Below are positions 18,052 through 29,837 of a stretch of DNA of 32,692 nucleotides, piece after piece (position 1 is the first letter of the stretch; each line of letters starts with the position of its first letter). A program made the position numbers and the translations under genes. The notes beneath the pieces are model-generated. The model was not told the origin of the DNA and did not search any database. It saw nothing but the letters and a program-made list of their open reading frames with translations. The DNA comes from Lineolata rhizophorae (Eukaryota > Ascomycota > Dothideomycetes > Lineolatales > Lineolataceae), in contig MU001673.1 of assembly GCA_010093515.1 (NCBI GenBank), forward strand, positions 220,642 to 253,333, written 5' to 3'.

Positions 18052-19210
18052 TCACAGCTTACTAGGCTTCCAAACCGGCTTCCTCTTCTCCTTGAAAGCC
18101 GCCAGCCCCTCCCTCGTATTCTCTGCCTCCATCAATGCCGCATGATACCTCTCCAAGACGCTCTCCGTCGCCGCCTCGACGTTGCCGCGCTCCCACGCCT
18201 CCCTCAGCGCCGCCCTCGTCACCACGGCCGCATCCGGCGATATGGCCGCGATGCCATCGGCCAACCGCAGCGCCTCGCGCACCACGGCCTCGGTGCCCGG
18301 CCGGTCCGCGACGCGGTTTACGAGGCGCGCCGACAGGGCCTCGGCGGCCGAGAGGACGCGCCCGGCGAGCGCGATTTCGGATGCGAGCGGGAGGCCGACG
18401 GTGCGGACGAGGCGCGCGGGGCCGCCGGCCGCGGCGTAGATGCCGCGCAGGGCTTCCGGCAGGCCGAAGGTTGCGGTGGGTGAGGCTACGATCATGTCGC
18501 TGGGAAAGCGGAAAGTAGGAGGGGAAGGAGCCGGAAGTTAGTGAACGAACGATACGTTCCACGGCAGGAGAGGAGGCGGGACGGGAACGGGATCGGCGGG
18601 GAGGTGTTCGCCGGCTTTTGGTAGGTGGGGGCTCTCGCTGGACGAGGACGGGTAGAGATTCAAATAATGCAAGGACACAATGGACAGGTCGTGTAGCAAG
18701 AAGCACGGGGACGAAGATGAACGTAGGTATCTCGGAAAAGTCAAGCGGTCCATCAAGAGACTCCAAAGAAAGCCCAACCCGAACCTACCAATTCAACACG
18801 ATCTCAAACCCACCCCCCAACGCCAGCCCATTCACCGCCGCAATAACCGGCTTCTTCCCCTTCCTCCTGCTCAACCCCGCAAACCCTCCCGGCGGTAACC
18901 TCACGGAGCCCGCCTCGGCGGGCGGCCGCGCCGGCCCCGCCCGCAGCCGCTCGACCTCGATCAGATCTTGCCCAGCGCAGAAGGCCTTGTCGCCGGCGCC
19001 CGTCACGACGGCGACGCGCAGGGTGGGCTCGCGGTCCAGCCAGTCGAAGACGGCGTCGAGCTCCCAGTGCGCGGCGAAGGTGAGCGCGTTGTGGGCGCGC
19101 GGGCGGTTGATGGTGACGAGGAGGACGTGCGGCGCGGGGTAGGAGAGGAGGCAGGTGGTCGGGGAGACGGGCGGAGGAGGCGTCGTGGTGGGAGGTGGTG
19201 GAGATGACAT
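18052..19210 (-). CDS. Peroxisomal enoyl-CoA hydratase/isomerase family protein
   Basis: Two exons (minus strand): 19210-18789 and 18499-18052, with a 289-bp intron (donor GTAGGT, acceptor TTTCCCAG); product 289 aa. The crotonase fold is clear: an N-terminal NRPRAHNAL motif, the oxyanion-hole segment GDKAFCAGQDL, and GLALGGGFEIVLNCDMIVAS spanning the splice site. Both glutamates used by true hydratases appear to be present, one in GGGFE and one in FGLPEALRGI, which favours hydratase activity over isomerase-only members. The protein ends in Ser-Lys-Leu, a canonical PTS1 signal, placing it in peroxisomes, likely in fatty-acid or related acyl-CoA beta-oxidation. The first 18 residues are Pro/Thr-rich and poorly conserved. 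The intron is longer than others in the window, and its 5' part is GC-rich and open on the other strand. Confidence 0.92.
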
Positions 19211-20375
19211 GGTGGGCGGTGGCGATTTGGGCTTGCGGATCCGGGTGAGTACGGGATAGGTACGGCCTGATGGATTCTCGAGACGTAAAGACAGGCCTTT
19301 TCCAATTGTTGTGCTAGGAAACCGCAAACGCAGTAAGTCAAGGGAGGTCAAAACAGAAAGAAAACAGACGTAAGCGCGACGGAAGAGCTGGGTGCAGGCC
19401 CCTGGCCAAACAACCTCGCAACCTCGACGCGGCACTGGGCCCTCGAACGGCGGAGCGGCGGCAATCCCTGTCTCGGCGCCTCCAACTACCCCCGCATTTT
19501 GCGCTTCCCCAGGCTCCGGTCCCGTCGGCCGCGCCCGTCCCTCGCGACGCTCCCGCCCGCCCGGACGCCGCATTTGCGCGAAAAAGCAACTGCAGCGGTC
19601 CGAAACGTCACCTGCTCCTCCGCCCACGAAGCTGCCTTTCCAACCTTCCTGACAGCCGCTGCATGCATGATGCGTCAGCAGAGCTCACACCATCCAGGCC
19701 GTCTGCTCTTATCACGCGATTGCCGGAGGCGTCGTCCAAGGTCGAGAAAACCGATAACAGGGGAAGATTGGTCGAATAGCCTCATCCGCAGGCAATATGA
19801 ACATGTTGGCGGACTGCGAACGACGAAGCCTTGTTATTCGTACATTCGCCACTACCATATACAAGGTTAGGTACATGTTTGGCTATGGATACATAGATAC
19901 GCAGTAGTATAGTGTCGAAAGCGAGGAAAACGGTATTAGTTTCGTACCACTGCTTCCACGTAGCAGGTACGCGCGTGCTGACGGCGTGTCGTCTCTGTAC
20001 CTCGCAAGAACACGTCGAGGAGAAACAAAAAGGAACGCGCCAACTAGTCCGGCGGTCATCATGTAGGCGCAAGACAGGACAAAAAAAGAGAATTGATGAA
20101 CTGGTATCAAACTCCATAGCCGCCTAAGAGGAAGTAAACCCTTTTTTTTTTTGAGACCCCTCTTCCCTTTCGTTCCAGCCCAACTAGCCATTCCACCCGT
20201 AGTTCATAGGCATAGCTACCCACATTCAGACCAGAGCCGGATAAGAAATACAAAGAAAGAAAAACATTCGCCCGCAATCCAAATATCTCCGGCCTATCCA
20301 AAAAATAAAACCTGCAAAAGGAACGCGTCATGTACTGCCCCGACAAGGCTAACATGGCCAAAAAAAAAAAAAAAA
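19211..20375. promoter_or_regulatory. Intergenic region: hydratase promoter and receptor 3' flank
   Basis: This 1.17-kb stretch holds the upstream region of the leftward hydratase gene and the 3' flank of the receptor gene. I see no gene in it. A run of fifteen A (20361-20375) abuts the receptor stop codon, and a run of ten T lies near 20143-20152; both are simple homopolymers. The GC-rich part near 19390-19640 is open in several frames without domains. Confidence 0.5.
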
Positions 20376-21825
20376 TCACTCCCAGTGACGCTGGAACCCG
20401 GCATCTTTCACCTTGGTCCCCTTGGAGTCGGCCGCGCTGCTCGACCCGTCGCTCTCCGATACGGGCTCCTCGGAAATGTCCGTCGCGCGCTCGATGCGCA
20501 CCTCGACCTTGGTCTCGGCCTTGACGCCCTCGAAGGCCGCCGGCGGCGCCTTGATGATGGAGTCGGTGCTACCAGCGGGGCTCAGGCCGAGTAGGCTGTC
20601 GTCGCTCGGCTTCTGCAGCTTGTGGCCGTGGCCGTGGCCGTGGCCGTGGCCGTGGCGGGTCGCGCTCCCCGGGTGTCGTTGGATCCGGCTGCCGTGTAGG
20701 CTGCCGCCGAAGGCGGAGTCGCGGGCCTTCTGCCCGCCCGTGATGACGACGGTGCGCTGCGTCCTGGCGCCGGCACGGTCGACGCTCTCGAACTCGAAGC
20801 CCGTCAGTTGGGCCGTGTTGCGGTCGCGCGACGACGCCGCACCCGTCTCGCCGCTGATGAGCACGCGGCGCGTGAGTGTGTACAGCAGCGCGTCGATCCA
20901 GCCGCACGACGTCATGAAGGAGCCGGCGATGGTCCAATATGTGTAGGGTAGGTCGCGGCCGCTCATCGACGCCATGCGGCCGGCCGCAAGGGGTAGCGTC
21001 AGGATGCAGTAGGCGATCGGATAGAGCACCATGTAGCGAGCGGCCTGCTGGACCCTTGGCGATGGCCGGTTGGTGGTGGTGCTTGAGATGTGAGATAGCT
21101 GCCGGTGGAGGTAAAAGAAGATGAGGCCGTAGAATAGAATCACACCGAACTCGACAATAAAAATCCAAAGATAGTGTAGCCACAAACGTTCAGCTTCATA
21201 TTCCTCGGCAACCCAACACTGACATACAATGGTTAGCTTGGATGCACTGAAGTCGGCAATTGGGGGGAACTAGACTTACCCATGCACCGGCGCGGACAAA
21301 ATACCTGCCTTTATAGAGCGCCGGGCCAATGACGGTCATAAGGAGAGCGAATGCCCAGCACCCAATGATGGCGCTGACGAAGACAGAGTAGGAAATTCGA
21401 CGTCCTCGGACGACACTGAACCACGTATGCGCTGCGATTGCCATGATAAAGGCGCCGCTGGACACGTCCCCTATATGGACGAGCCACCCCTGGATGAAGC
21501 ATGCCGCGGTCGGTGCCACGATTCGATTTTCGCGCAGCCAGTGGAAACCGATGGCAAACGACATGGACTGCTGCAGGTCGGCAAGCAGTAAGTTGTAAAT
21601 CAGGAGAACATATTGGTTGTAGCCGACAAAGTTGTGATGTTTCCTTCTCCAAGTCACCAGCCGGAAAGTGAGGAAAGCTAGCAGGCTAACCGTGGAGGCG
21701 ATGGAGAGAAGCGCGAAGATGCTCACAGGGATGAGTCCTCGCCGAATCTCATCAGGCAGCGGGTCAATGCTATAGGGGTAGTCGAAGTATTGATCTTCTG
21801 GAGGCGATAGCGAAGAAGACGACAT
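20376..21825 (-). CDS. Putative seven-transmembrane G-protein-coupled receptor
   Basis: Two exons (minus strand): 21825-21280 and 21218-20376, joined across a 61-bp intron (GTAAGT...GTCAG, phase 0); product 462 aa. Seven hydrophobic helices are visible at about 31-58, 70-94, 107-138, 147-170, 195-220, 241-264 and 275-300. C109 at the start of helix 3 and C183 in the second extracellular loop can form the usual GPCR disulfide. The third inner loop is short (about 221-240) and the cytoplasmic tail is long (about 301-462), charged and low in complexity. The tail includes a His-Gly run encoded by a GTGGCC hexanucleotide repeat. The layout fits the fungal cAMP-receptor-like or Git3-like nutrient-sensing receptors; I cannot decide between them or name a ligand. 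It would act at the plasma membrane upstream of a heterotrimeric G protein. Confidence 0.85.
20622..20656. repeat. GTGGCC hexanucleotide microsatellite inside the receptor gene
   Basis: Five perfect GTGGCC units plus GTGGC cover 35 bp. On the minus strand they encode a (His-Gly) run in the receptor's cytoplasmic tail. Copy-number change would keep frame and only change the length of the His-Gly run. Confidence 0.85.
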
Positions 21826-24800
21826 TGTGGCTGTAGCTATCGTTGGAACCGAGATCCCCGCCCTCTACTCTCTCGCTCAACGGTGAAAAGGAAAGTGGCC
21901 ACGAGTTAAGTGGGCATTATCTGCCTCTAAAAGCGGGCTTGAAAGATGAGACCGACAGAAAAAAACAACCATGGGACAAGTGAAATAAGTGATCGTGGAG
22001 TAAGCAGGAACGACGTCGAAAGCAAACGGGTAGCACGAGAAGGATGATTAGTGTATGCGGGCCGTGGATGTACAGTGCTAGCAGTGAGTGTTAGGGCTTG
22101 TTTGCACGGAAGAGACACAGTGACTGAAGGACTGAGGCACTGAGTGCTCACGGACCGCGTCCCAGGCACACGCAGAACATAAGTATTTGGGCCCGAGGCC
22201 GTGGGCCGTGCCACCAAGAAATATCGACGGCCAAGTCGGCGGCCTCGATGGGACTTCAGGGCCATCCGTCAGGATCTGTGCCCATTACTCGCCCGTCGCA
22301 GGAGCCATTACGGCCGCCAGTGGCAGCAGCGGGTGTGCCACACAGGTGGTCGGATGCAGCCGACCCACCTCGACATGCACCTAGCGGATGAGGGCCAGTC
22401 GCGGCGACCGCTGCGCCAGCCCCGTGAGCAGCGAGCCGCCGAGGGAGGCGTTCGTACATGGCCAGTCCTTGGAGAAACTTAATCCAGGGATTGTTTTATC
22501 AGCATTAGCAAGGGCCGCCATCGATCGTCGCCCGCAAGCTCCCGTTTGCGGTGTCAACTCCACGTGTAGCTGCCGTGCCATTCGCCGGCAGCCGGGGCTA
22601 GCCCGGCCCATGCGCTGCACATGGCGACCGGGATGCTGTCACTTGGCGGTCCCAAGCCCAGGTCTTCAACCATCTTCAGAGCTGCCGGCCGGACGATGGA
22701 GGGTGGAGGCGAGCGGGGAAGGGCGTCGCGCAACTCGATAGCCAAGCGCACCATCTCCACACTTCTCTTTTCTCGGCGAGGACGCCCAGGTTCGCCATGC
22801 ATGCCCAGCCCGCCGCCGCAAAGCATACGTTCCGAAAGACGCGTGCGGAGAACTTAGTTGTCAAAAAACTCGGGTGCGTACCCCGAGCTGCCGTACGCGC
22901 TCCGGATGCGCACCCAGGCCGCACGGCCGGGGTAGGTACAAGCGCGGCGTTCCGTACGTAGTACACGATAGACGCGGCCACAGCAGCTGCCAGATGGCGC
23001 ATCCCTCCAGAATCAGTCCTTCGCCGGGTGCGCAGCCAACGCTGCCGTCCCCGTCGGCACCGTCCCCTTCGTCCATACTCCGGCGGGAACCAGTCCGAAA
23101 AGGAGGCCTCAAGGAACCGCATGCCGGCAGTTGGAATAGAGCCGTGGAACGGTAGAACGATGGAGCGGGCGGAAGCGTGAGTTACGGTATAGCGCGCCCA
23201 GGCCCGGGGCCAACCTTCTGCTGCACGCTACGCCATGCTCAAATTTTGGAAAATTCCCACCACGCGGCGCGGGCGGCGTGGCTTGCTGAGGCTTTCGCGC
23301 CAGAATGAACGCTCCGCGAATGTCTTCACCGGCGCCACGGCGCCCGGCACCGTTCAGCTGCCCTCTCTACTGACTCGCGAGCCGATTGTCTTTTTATCGT
23401 CTGGTCCAACCTTCGCAATCAGCCTCTGCGGTATTGCAGCGCCGGCGAAGACGGACGTCGAGAACGTGTCTCGGCGAAAGTTAAAATGGGCGACATCGAG
23501 GGACCGGCCGGATGGATGCGCGAAAAGGGGATGGCCTGACCCCAGCCAGATTTCCCGTTTCGATTCTCGTGACTCCCTACTGCGTAGCTCGTGGGGAATC
23601 CCCGGGGCCTTGCACGCCGTCGCGGCGACTACTGTCGCGCGAGCCAGAGCGCGAGCCCTCAATGATCGCCGTCGCTGCCCGCTCTAGAGCAGTGGAATCT
23701 TGTTGACGCGTGAAATGAGATGGTGACGAGTGTGGCTCAGGCCCGACGCCTTCGTCCGTCGCAATCCATCGAAAGAGAAAGGCGAAAGAAGTAAAAGAAA
23801 TTCATGCGGGCCAGGCTGCACCCCGCAACGCACCGCCGTTGAGCTGGAAAAAGCGGATCGTCTTCGGTACCTAGGTGGCCCGGGCCATACCCTTGTTCTC
23901 GCTGAATGGCAGCCATCCACCCTCCACTACGCTCCCCGGTGCGTTCGAGGGTTGCAGGACGTTGGGATCGTCTCGTCGCTGGCGATGCTAGAACTTCCCA
24001 CCCAGCAGCCAGTGGAAACAATCTGATCAACCTCCTTTTCCCTAGTCCCGGCTCGTCCTCCTAGTAGCACCAGGCACATAGACCACGAGCATCTCCGAGC
24101 TGATCCTAAAGGAAAATCCTACTAGACTAGGTGTTGCCGCAGAAGCTGCAATGTTTTCTCCCTGTGGCGAACCACGTCGCGCGCGTGCCTGGATGGGCCT
24201 GAGGGTCCTGGTCGCCTTGTTATGGATGCAACTGCACGTCGAAGCACATGCCGGCCGGCAAGTTACATCGCAACGGGTGCTAGTACCTGCAGGGGCCCAC
24301 CTTATCAAGCACGCCTGGCTCTTCTGATAACCGTGGAAAATAAGTCAAACGGGCGCATTAACAGATGTCGCCATCCGAGAAACGGGTCCTGGAGAGGCAG
24401 GCTGCGGCTAGTTAGGCTGATGGCTTCCGGAGCGTGCTGAAACTCCAGCTCGAAAACGCTAGCTCTGCGAAACGTATACGCCCTAGTACTCACGTCGCGC
24501 AGCTGTGTAGCCCTGAAGGCTGTGGAGAGTAGTTCGCAACCGGCAAATCCAAGCTGCGAAAGCATCGGTTGCTGGTGCATCGTTAAGCTTTGATGACCTG
24601 CCAGCATAAGACTTCTAGGCACATCGAAAATCTCTGATATCGGGTAAAGTAAAAGTCGACGATCTGATGCTCGCCCAGTACTGCTCGAGTTGGTAATAGC
24701 TCCCCCCTACCCCTTAGTTTGACGGATAAAGAAACGCGTCACTCTGGGTTAACATCCCATCTGATCCCTTCAGTAGTGCTTACATCGATCCACCATCGAC

Positions 24801-27083
24801 CAAACTGGTTTATAATCCCAGATAGGAAGGCCGCGGGCGCACTTTTGACCGCTGGATCCATATTATGATCAACTGGATGACCACGTTGCCGAACTCGTCG
24901 ACTTACCGCGTAGATGCTTTGTACTTCTCCTATAAGCTCGTACAATGAAATAATCTCGACTTCCAGGAACCGGGGCCCGACAGACGGGCCGTCTGCACAA
25001 ACACGGACGCAGTCAGCACCCAAAAGTGCCGTTGTACGCCGTCGATCGTTTAACCAGAACACGAACAATATAAATTCGGCATTACGAGCAAGGTCCCCCA
25101 GCTTAGCACTACTTAGTCTCCAATCCGCCCCTTCAGGTCGCGGTGGAAGAAAGAGATTTTTCTGCATTTCTCGTTTGGTTTATCCATCAAACAATGGCTT
25201 CACAGATCAAAGTTGAATTCCGGAGCTGATTTTTTGGACTGAGTAGCATTCTCAAATTTACTCCTGCACACTTCGTTGGCTGTTTAGACCGTACCAAAGA
25301 GTGACATACGTACGATGTGTATTCCAAACGGAACCTCGCATTCGGCGACCCACTGAGGGGATCAGCCAACCTGATTCCTTACAGGTCTCAAGGCGCCAAA
25401 CAGGATTGCGATATTTTGACTTCTCAAGTCCTAACGTATGATCGCCGTCCGATAAGGCGGAACTGATCGAGGACGAGGAGCGTGACAAGAAGAATTGCTT
25501 GCGTCTTTGCATAGCCAGGCGACCGTCATGACGAAAGGGTGACTCCACTTGGACCCGCCAAGAAATTGTAAACTTCAGACAAGAAAGCTTACTGCGGGTG
25601 TGTTTCATGCACTCTGATGCGAGCTTCTTACGCCGGATCCAGGATACCAGGAACTGTTGGCGGGGCTGCACTGTCGACCCACACTAGTCGCGCGCAGCCC
25701 AGCCGGTGAATACATTTGAGTTCCTGTCCAACGTCCACGTACCCCACGCGCCCGCTCAGATGTCCCGTTGTGCGTGCGGCGTACGTAGTAGGCGCAGAAT
25801 AAGGTGCGCGACCATGCAAGCCGACCGTTGGTCGGCCGTCTACGTAGCATAGCCCCAAATGCCTATTGATCCATGGTTCGCACTACACGTCCCGTCCCTC
25901 GCCGCTACCGCACTTCCTACGTACGCTACTACGCACGTGAGCCACACTCGCCACTTCCTGCGGCTTTTGAAGCAGATCAACACATGCACATCAGTACCGG
26001 CTAGGTACATCGAAACGTTTTCCAGGCGAGACTCATGCCTCTCAGCCCTCGACGAAGCCGCGTGCAGTTCTCGGGACCGCGCAGCTCGCCAGCCGGATTG
26101 ACTTTGTGCCTGCAGCTGTGCCGAGCCCGACCGCGTGCCTCGGCTTGCGTCCGGACCGGCAACGTGCTCGACGCTGCTCGGCCAGCAGAGAGCCATTGGT
26201 ACCGGCCTAGCGGCGCGTGCCTAGCCCGGGGGCCCTCCGGTCAGCTGAACTCCAACCACCCACATTAAAGAGAGACCGTCCTAAACTCGACTCTAGGCGT
26301 AGCGGTAGAGCGCTGCGAGGGCCGCCCTGAATATGTATCTTCTGTGACGAGCCTACCTCAACTAATGGTACCAAAGTCAAAATCGGAGCCAAAGCAAAAG
26401 CCAAGGATTTCGAAACTCTGTTCGTGCACTCATGGTCCTAGCTACCTACACCAGGCACTTTGCACCAGACATCTGAGGCAATGTGCATATGCAATTAGCA
26501 GGGCTTCTCGCGAGTATCCAGCCGTTCGAGACCCACGTTGGCCCTGCCAAGATCAAAATACAGGACGTATTTGTTCCCATGACCAGAACAAAGAGGTCCA
26601 GTTGGTTGATAGAATGCTGCCACAATCTTCTGTTCCGCAAGACAGCTACAGGCCCCCCTTGACATACAGTAGATACATACCCGTCCACTGCCACTACTGC
26701 GAGGCTGCCACGGCATCAATCGCAAGAGCCGAGAAAGCGATTAAACTAAGAAAACTCGCCTAAACCTTAACGCCATGGAAGTGAAGTGGATGGTGAGTCG
26801 CGATGAACCGCAAGCGGCATACTAGGAGCCTAGGAAAATTCAAGCCGACAAGCAGAACTCAAGGAGACTGCGAGAAAGGAGCAGACCCAAAAAAGTAAAG
26901 AAAAGGCTACGCGCATATGCAGCGCCTTTGTGCGCAATCGCTTAAACAGTCAAACCTAAAACTTTCCACAGTGCCGGCAAGCAAGCCCACTCCGACAATA
27001 AAACGCCACCCTAAAAGCCTTTCGAACTTTCCCGCACACGCGTCTAACCGGCTGGGCAATATTGTGTGTAACCATCCATGCCC
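21826..27083. other. 5.3-kb region with no supported gene
   Basis: The first part is the receptor promoter. From about 22190 to 24000 the DNA is GC-rich and open in several frames on both strands; from 24000 to 27080 composition is mixed. The longest ATG-initiated frames, such as 24739-25167 on the minus strand (142 aa), show no domain, no strong codon bias and no splice support. I see no transposase, reverse transcriptase or terminal repeats, and no tRNA. The region could contain non-coding transcripts or fast-evolving orphan genes that cannot be recognised by eye. Confidence 0.5.
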
Positions 27084-29837
27084 TTACCGATTGCGATCGA
27101 CCTCCTCATGCAGTTGATGTTCTCTCCTGATAGAGTCACCGCCTCTGCCGCCAAAAAACGAACCGAGACCGCGTGCTGCTGCCGTGGCCGACGCCTCAGC
27201 ACGTTCGACATCCGCGTCGAACTCGTCCGCCTCGTGCAGCAGTGGCAGAGCGGCAGAGGGAGAATCGTTCCTGTTTTCGGCAGCTTGGGCTTGAACATCA
27301 TCAGAGTCATCGTATCCCGCCGTCGGCGATCCAGCACCGAAGGTATCACCGCGAGCCATGGAACGCACGACGTCCCCCTTGCAGATCGGGCATGTACGAC
27401 GGCGTGTCGTCAGCCAGGGAGTTCTATCACGATGTCAGCCTCGACAAAAATAAAATGAGGAAGTAAATTAAACTTACATGCACTCAGCGTGAAACTCGTG
27501 ACCACAAGGCAGACTCATGACCCTGCTGATGCCATCGATATACTCTTCCAGGCAGACGACGCACTCTTTCTGTCGCCCGCCATAGCGGCGCCTCCACTCA
27601 GCCAGCCCTGAATCTCGTTTCTCTTGTTCTGATGAAGACGAAGAGGACTCAAGTCGCTCCACACATGGTCGATCGTTTCGGTAAGATGAGGCTGCAGTTG
27701 TGCTAGTACTAGCAGTGGAAATAATCTGCTCTGGAACCTCCGACGTGGTCCTTGACCTCGGCCGTGGCCGTGCGACCGCAGCTCGCGAAGAATGGTGTAA
27801 AAGGGGGGTGGTCGGATTAGTGGTTACGGGAGTGGTGAGTGGAGAGGATGTCGTCGTTGCCTCGTTGGAGGAAAGGGTGTGGTACGTGCGAACGGGTAAC
27901 CGCTCAACAACTGATTTGGGCGCTCGCCACCTGCGGCGCCTGATACGGGAGCGCAAGAGAAGCAGTGCGTAGACGACAGTAAGAGTAACAAGAGGGCTGA
28001 CGACCAGAACGAGAAGGGTATCAAAAAATGGACTCGACGACATGCCCGTAGGCGTTAGTGTAACCCAAAGCCCATCGTGCGCCTCACTTGAGTGCTCGTC
28101 CGCATGGGCCCCACCTGCATGGTGAACGGGAACGTCATTTTGGTGAGAGTGGCTCGATGATTTCGAAGATGTGCTACCATCTTCGTGGTCGTCCCCACCT
28201 AGTAGGTGATCTAGCCAACCGTCGTTGTGGCTATCCTCTTCGTTGTCTTCGCCTAACGAGCTGGCCGGAGATGTCCTTCCTGAAGAAGAGTCCGACGGCT
28301 CACTACCTGGTTTCTCATACTCGCCGCTCCCTGGCAGTATACTGCCACCATTCGGATGATTGGAATCTTGACTATTTTGGTCTCCGCTGCTTTGAGAATT
28401 TTGCGTTGCACCATTGACAGGTTCATTGTCGTCGGCCCCTTCCACTAAATCCGGGTCCCTCCAATCTTGGACCCCGATAACGAAGTCATCCCCCGATTTT
28501 GCAGCAGGAGTCGGGCTTGGCTTGGGTGAAGCTTTGCTCTTGGATGTTTGCTTTGGCCTGCTTGCGGGTAGTTCTTCGTCGTCGTCCCAGTCCTCCAGCA
28601 ATACCCAATCAATATTACCGCTGCTCGGAGGGCGCCGGCTATCGCCTTCGGTCGACGAACCAGAACCATGACCAAAGCCGAAAAGACCTAGCAAAGATCT
28701 AAACCAACCCCTCTTCTCGGCTCCGTTTACAGACGGAGAGCTGGGCTTCCCCGCTCCAGGGGCCGGTCTAGATTTGGACTCTTGAGGCCTAGTTGAGGAC
28801 TTGCCTCGCGAGTTGCTGTGTCCAGGACTGTTACCGTCCGTCTTCCCGTTAGACGATTTCTTTGCCCCTTCCAATCCCAACTTCCCGGTCGGGTGGGCGT
28901 GAGTGCCTTCTAATAATCCTCCAGAAGGAATAAGAGAGGATAGCAGATGCGCGGTGGTATGAGAAGTAAATAATGCCGGAATGGTGATGTTCGATGTGTC
29001 GCCTCTGGCATACATGGTTACGAGCGGTCCGCCGCGGATGTCGTCTCCGACGATCAGCGCAATACCTCCACGGCTCTGCACCCACTTAGCCTTTGCCAAA
29101 AATCCGCAACCTCCCCTACTCAGAAGAACAACTTTCCCCGCAATTTCAGCACTTTCTTGTAGAGATTGTATATCCGCGTGTTCAGGCGTAGTCGCGCCGT
29201 CAGCGGAGCCAGGCGTGCCGCCAGAGGCTGGGTCAGATCCGGCAAGGGGGTCGTGTAAGTGATCATCGGTGCCGTCATCGCCCTCCGTGGAATCGACACC
29301 ATCATCATCTCTTGGGGTTGTGTCTCTTCTCTTCATGCTACTGCCTTCTAGGCCCGACGCGTCCTTCGCCATCTGTCTCCTCGGGGATCCTGCATCTCCA
29401 CCACCAGGAGCGTGACCAGTCCCATCATCCCACCCGGGAATATCGCTGCATCCTAGCTCTCCTACAGCGCCGGTAGCCACCCCACCGCCTCTCCCTAAGC
29501 TGTCATCTCCAAACCCGCTCCCCACCCACAGCTGGCCGCTCAGTCCCTTGTTCGGCAGCTGCGGCCCGAACGCAGCCGGGCGGGCCAGGAAGAAGGTCGA
29601 GTTGTCGTCCGTAAGGCTGATGATGGCGGAGGGCGGAAAGAGCGACGAGGGCGAGTGGAAGGAGAAGAGGGCGCGCAGCTTGCCGTGCTTCTTGCCATGA
29701 TTGCTGCCGCTGGCGCTGGCGCCGTTCGGGCCCACGAAGCCGTCCTCGGCGGCCTCGGACGGTAGGCCGAGATACAGCAGAAGAGTGATGGCGACGATGC
29801 ACGAGGTGAGGGAGAGGAGGAGTCGAAGCGGCCGCAT
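27084..29837 (-). CDS. PA-domain, transmembrane RING-H2 E3 ubiquitin ligase
   Basis: Two exons (minus strand): 29837-27478 and 27423-27084, with a 54-bp intron (GTAAGT...GATAG) that splits an isoleucine codon inside the RING finger; product 899 aa. The N-terminus (1-29) is a signal peptide or signal anchor. Residues about 65-305 form a protease-associated domain, interrupted by an acidic, low-complexity insertion at about 135-220. A long disordered Ser/Gly/Pro/Asp-rich region follows (about 310-600), then a single membrane span (about 605-629) with a basic stop-transfer stretch RSRIRRRRW. The cytosolic part carries a RING-H2 finger: C759, C762, C778, H780, H783, C786, C798 and C801, with the conserved ITPWL segment. 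This is the PA-TM-RING architecture known for endosomal or vacuolar membrane ligases (GRAIL/RNF13-like), which ubiquitinate membrane cargo. The long linker between PA domain and membrane span is larger than in animal members. Confidence 0.93.

Noticed and set aside
18135-18518. Plus-strand Arg/Pro-rich frames opposite the enoyl-CoA hydratase
   Set aside because: They are shadows of a GC-rich coding exon whose minus-strand product is clearly conserved.
24739-25167. A 142-codon minus-strand frame starting with ATG
   Set aside because: No recognisable domain, mixed codon use unlike the supported genes, and no conserved-looking motifs. It might be an orphan gene but cannot be supported here.
26290-26330. 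GTAGCGGTAGAGCGCT, resembling the D-arm part of a tRNA
   Set aside because: No matching acceptor stem, anticodon arm or TTCGA loop follows, so no tRNA can be folded.
26344-26763. A 139-codon plus-strand frame
   Set aside because: It starts from GTG, has irregular composition and no domain.
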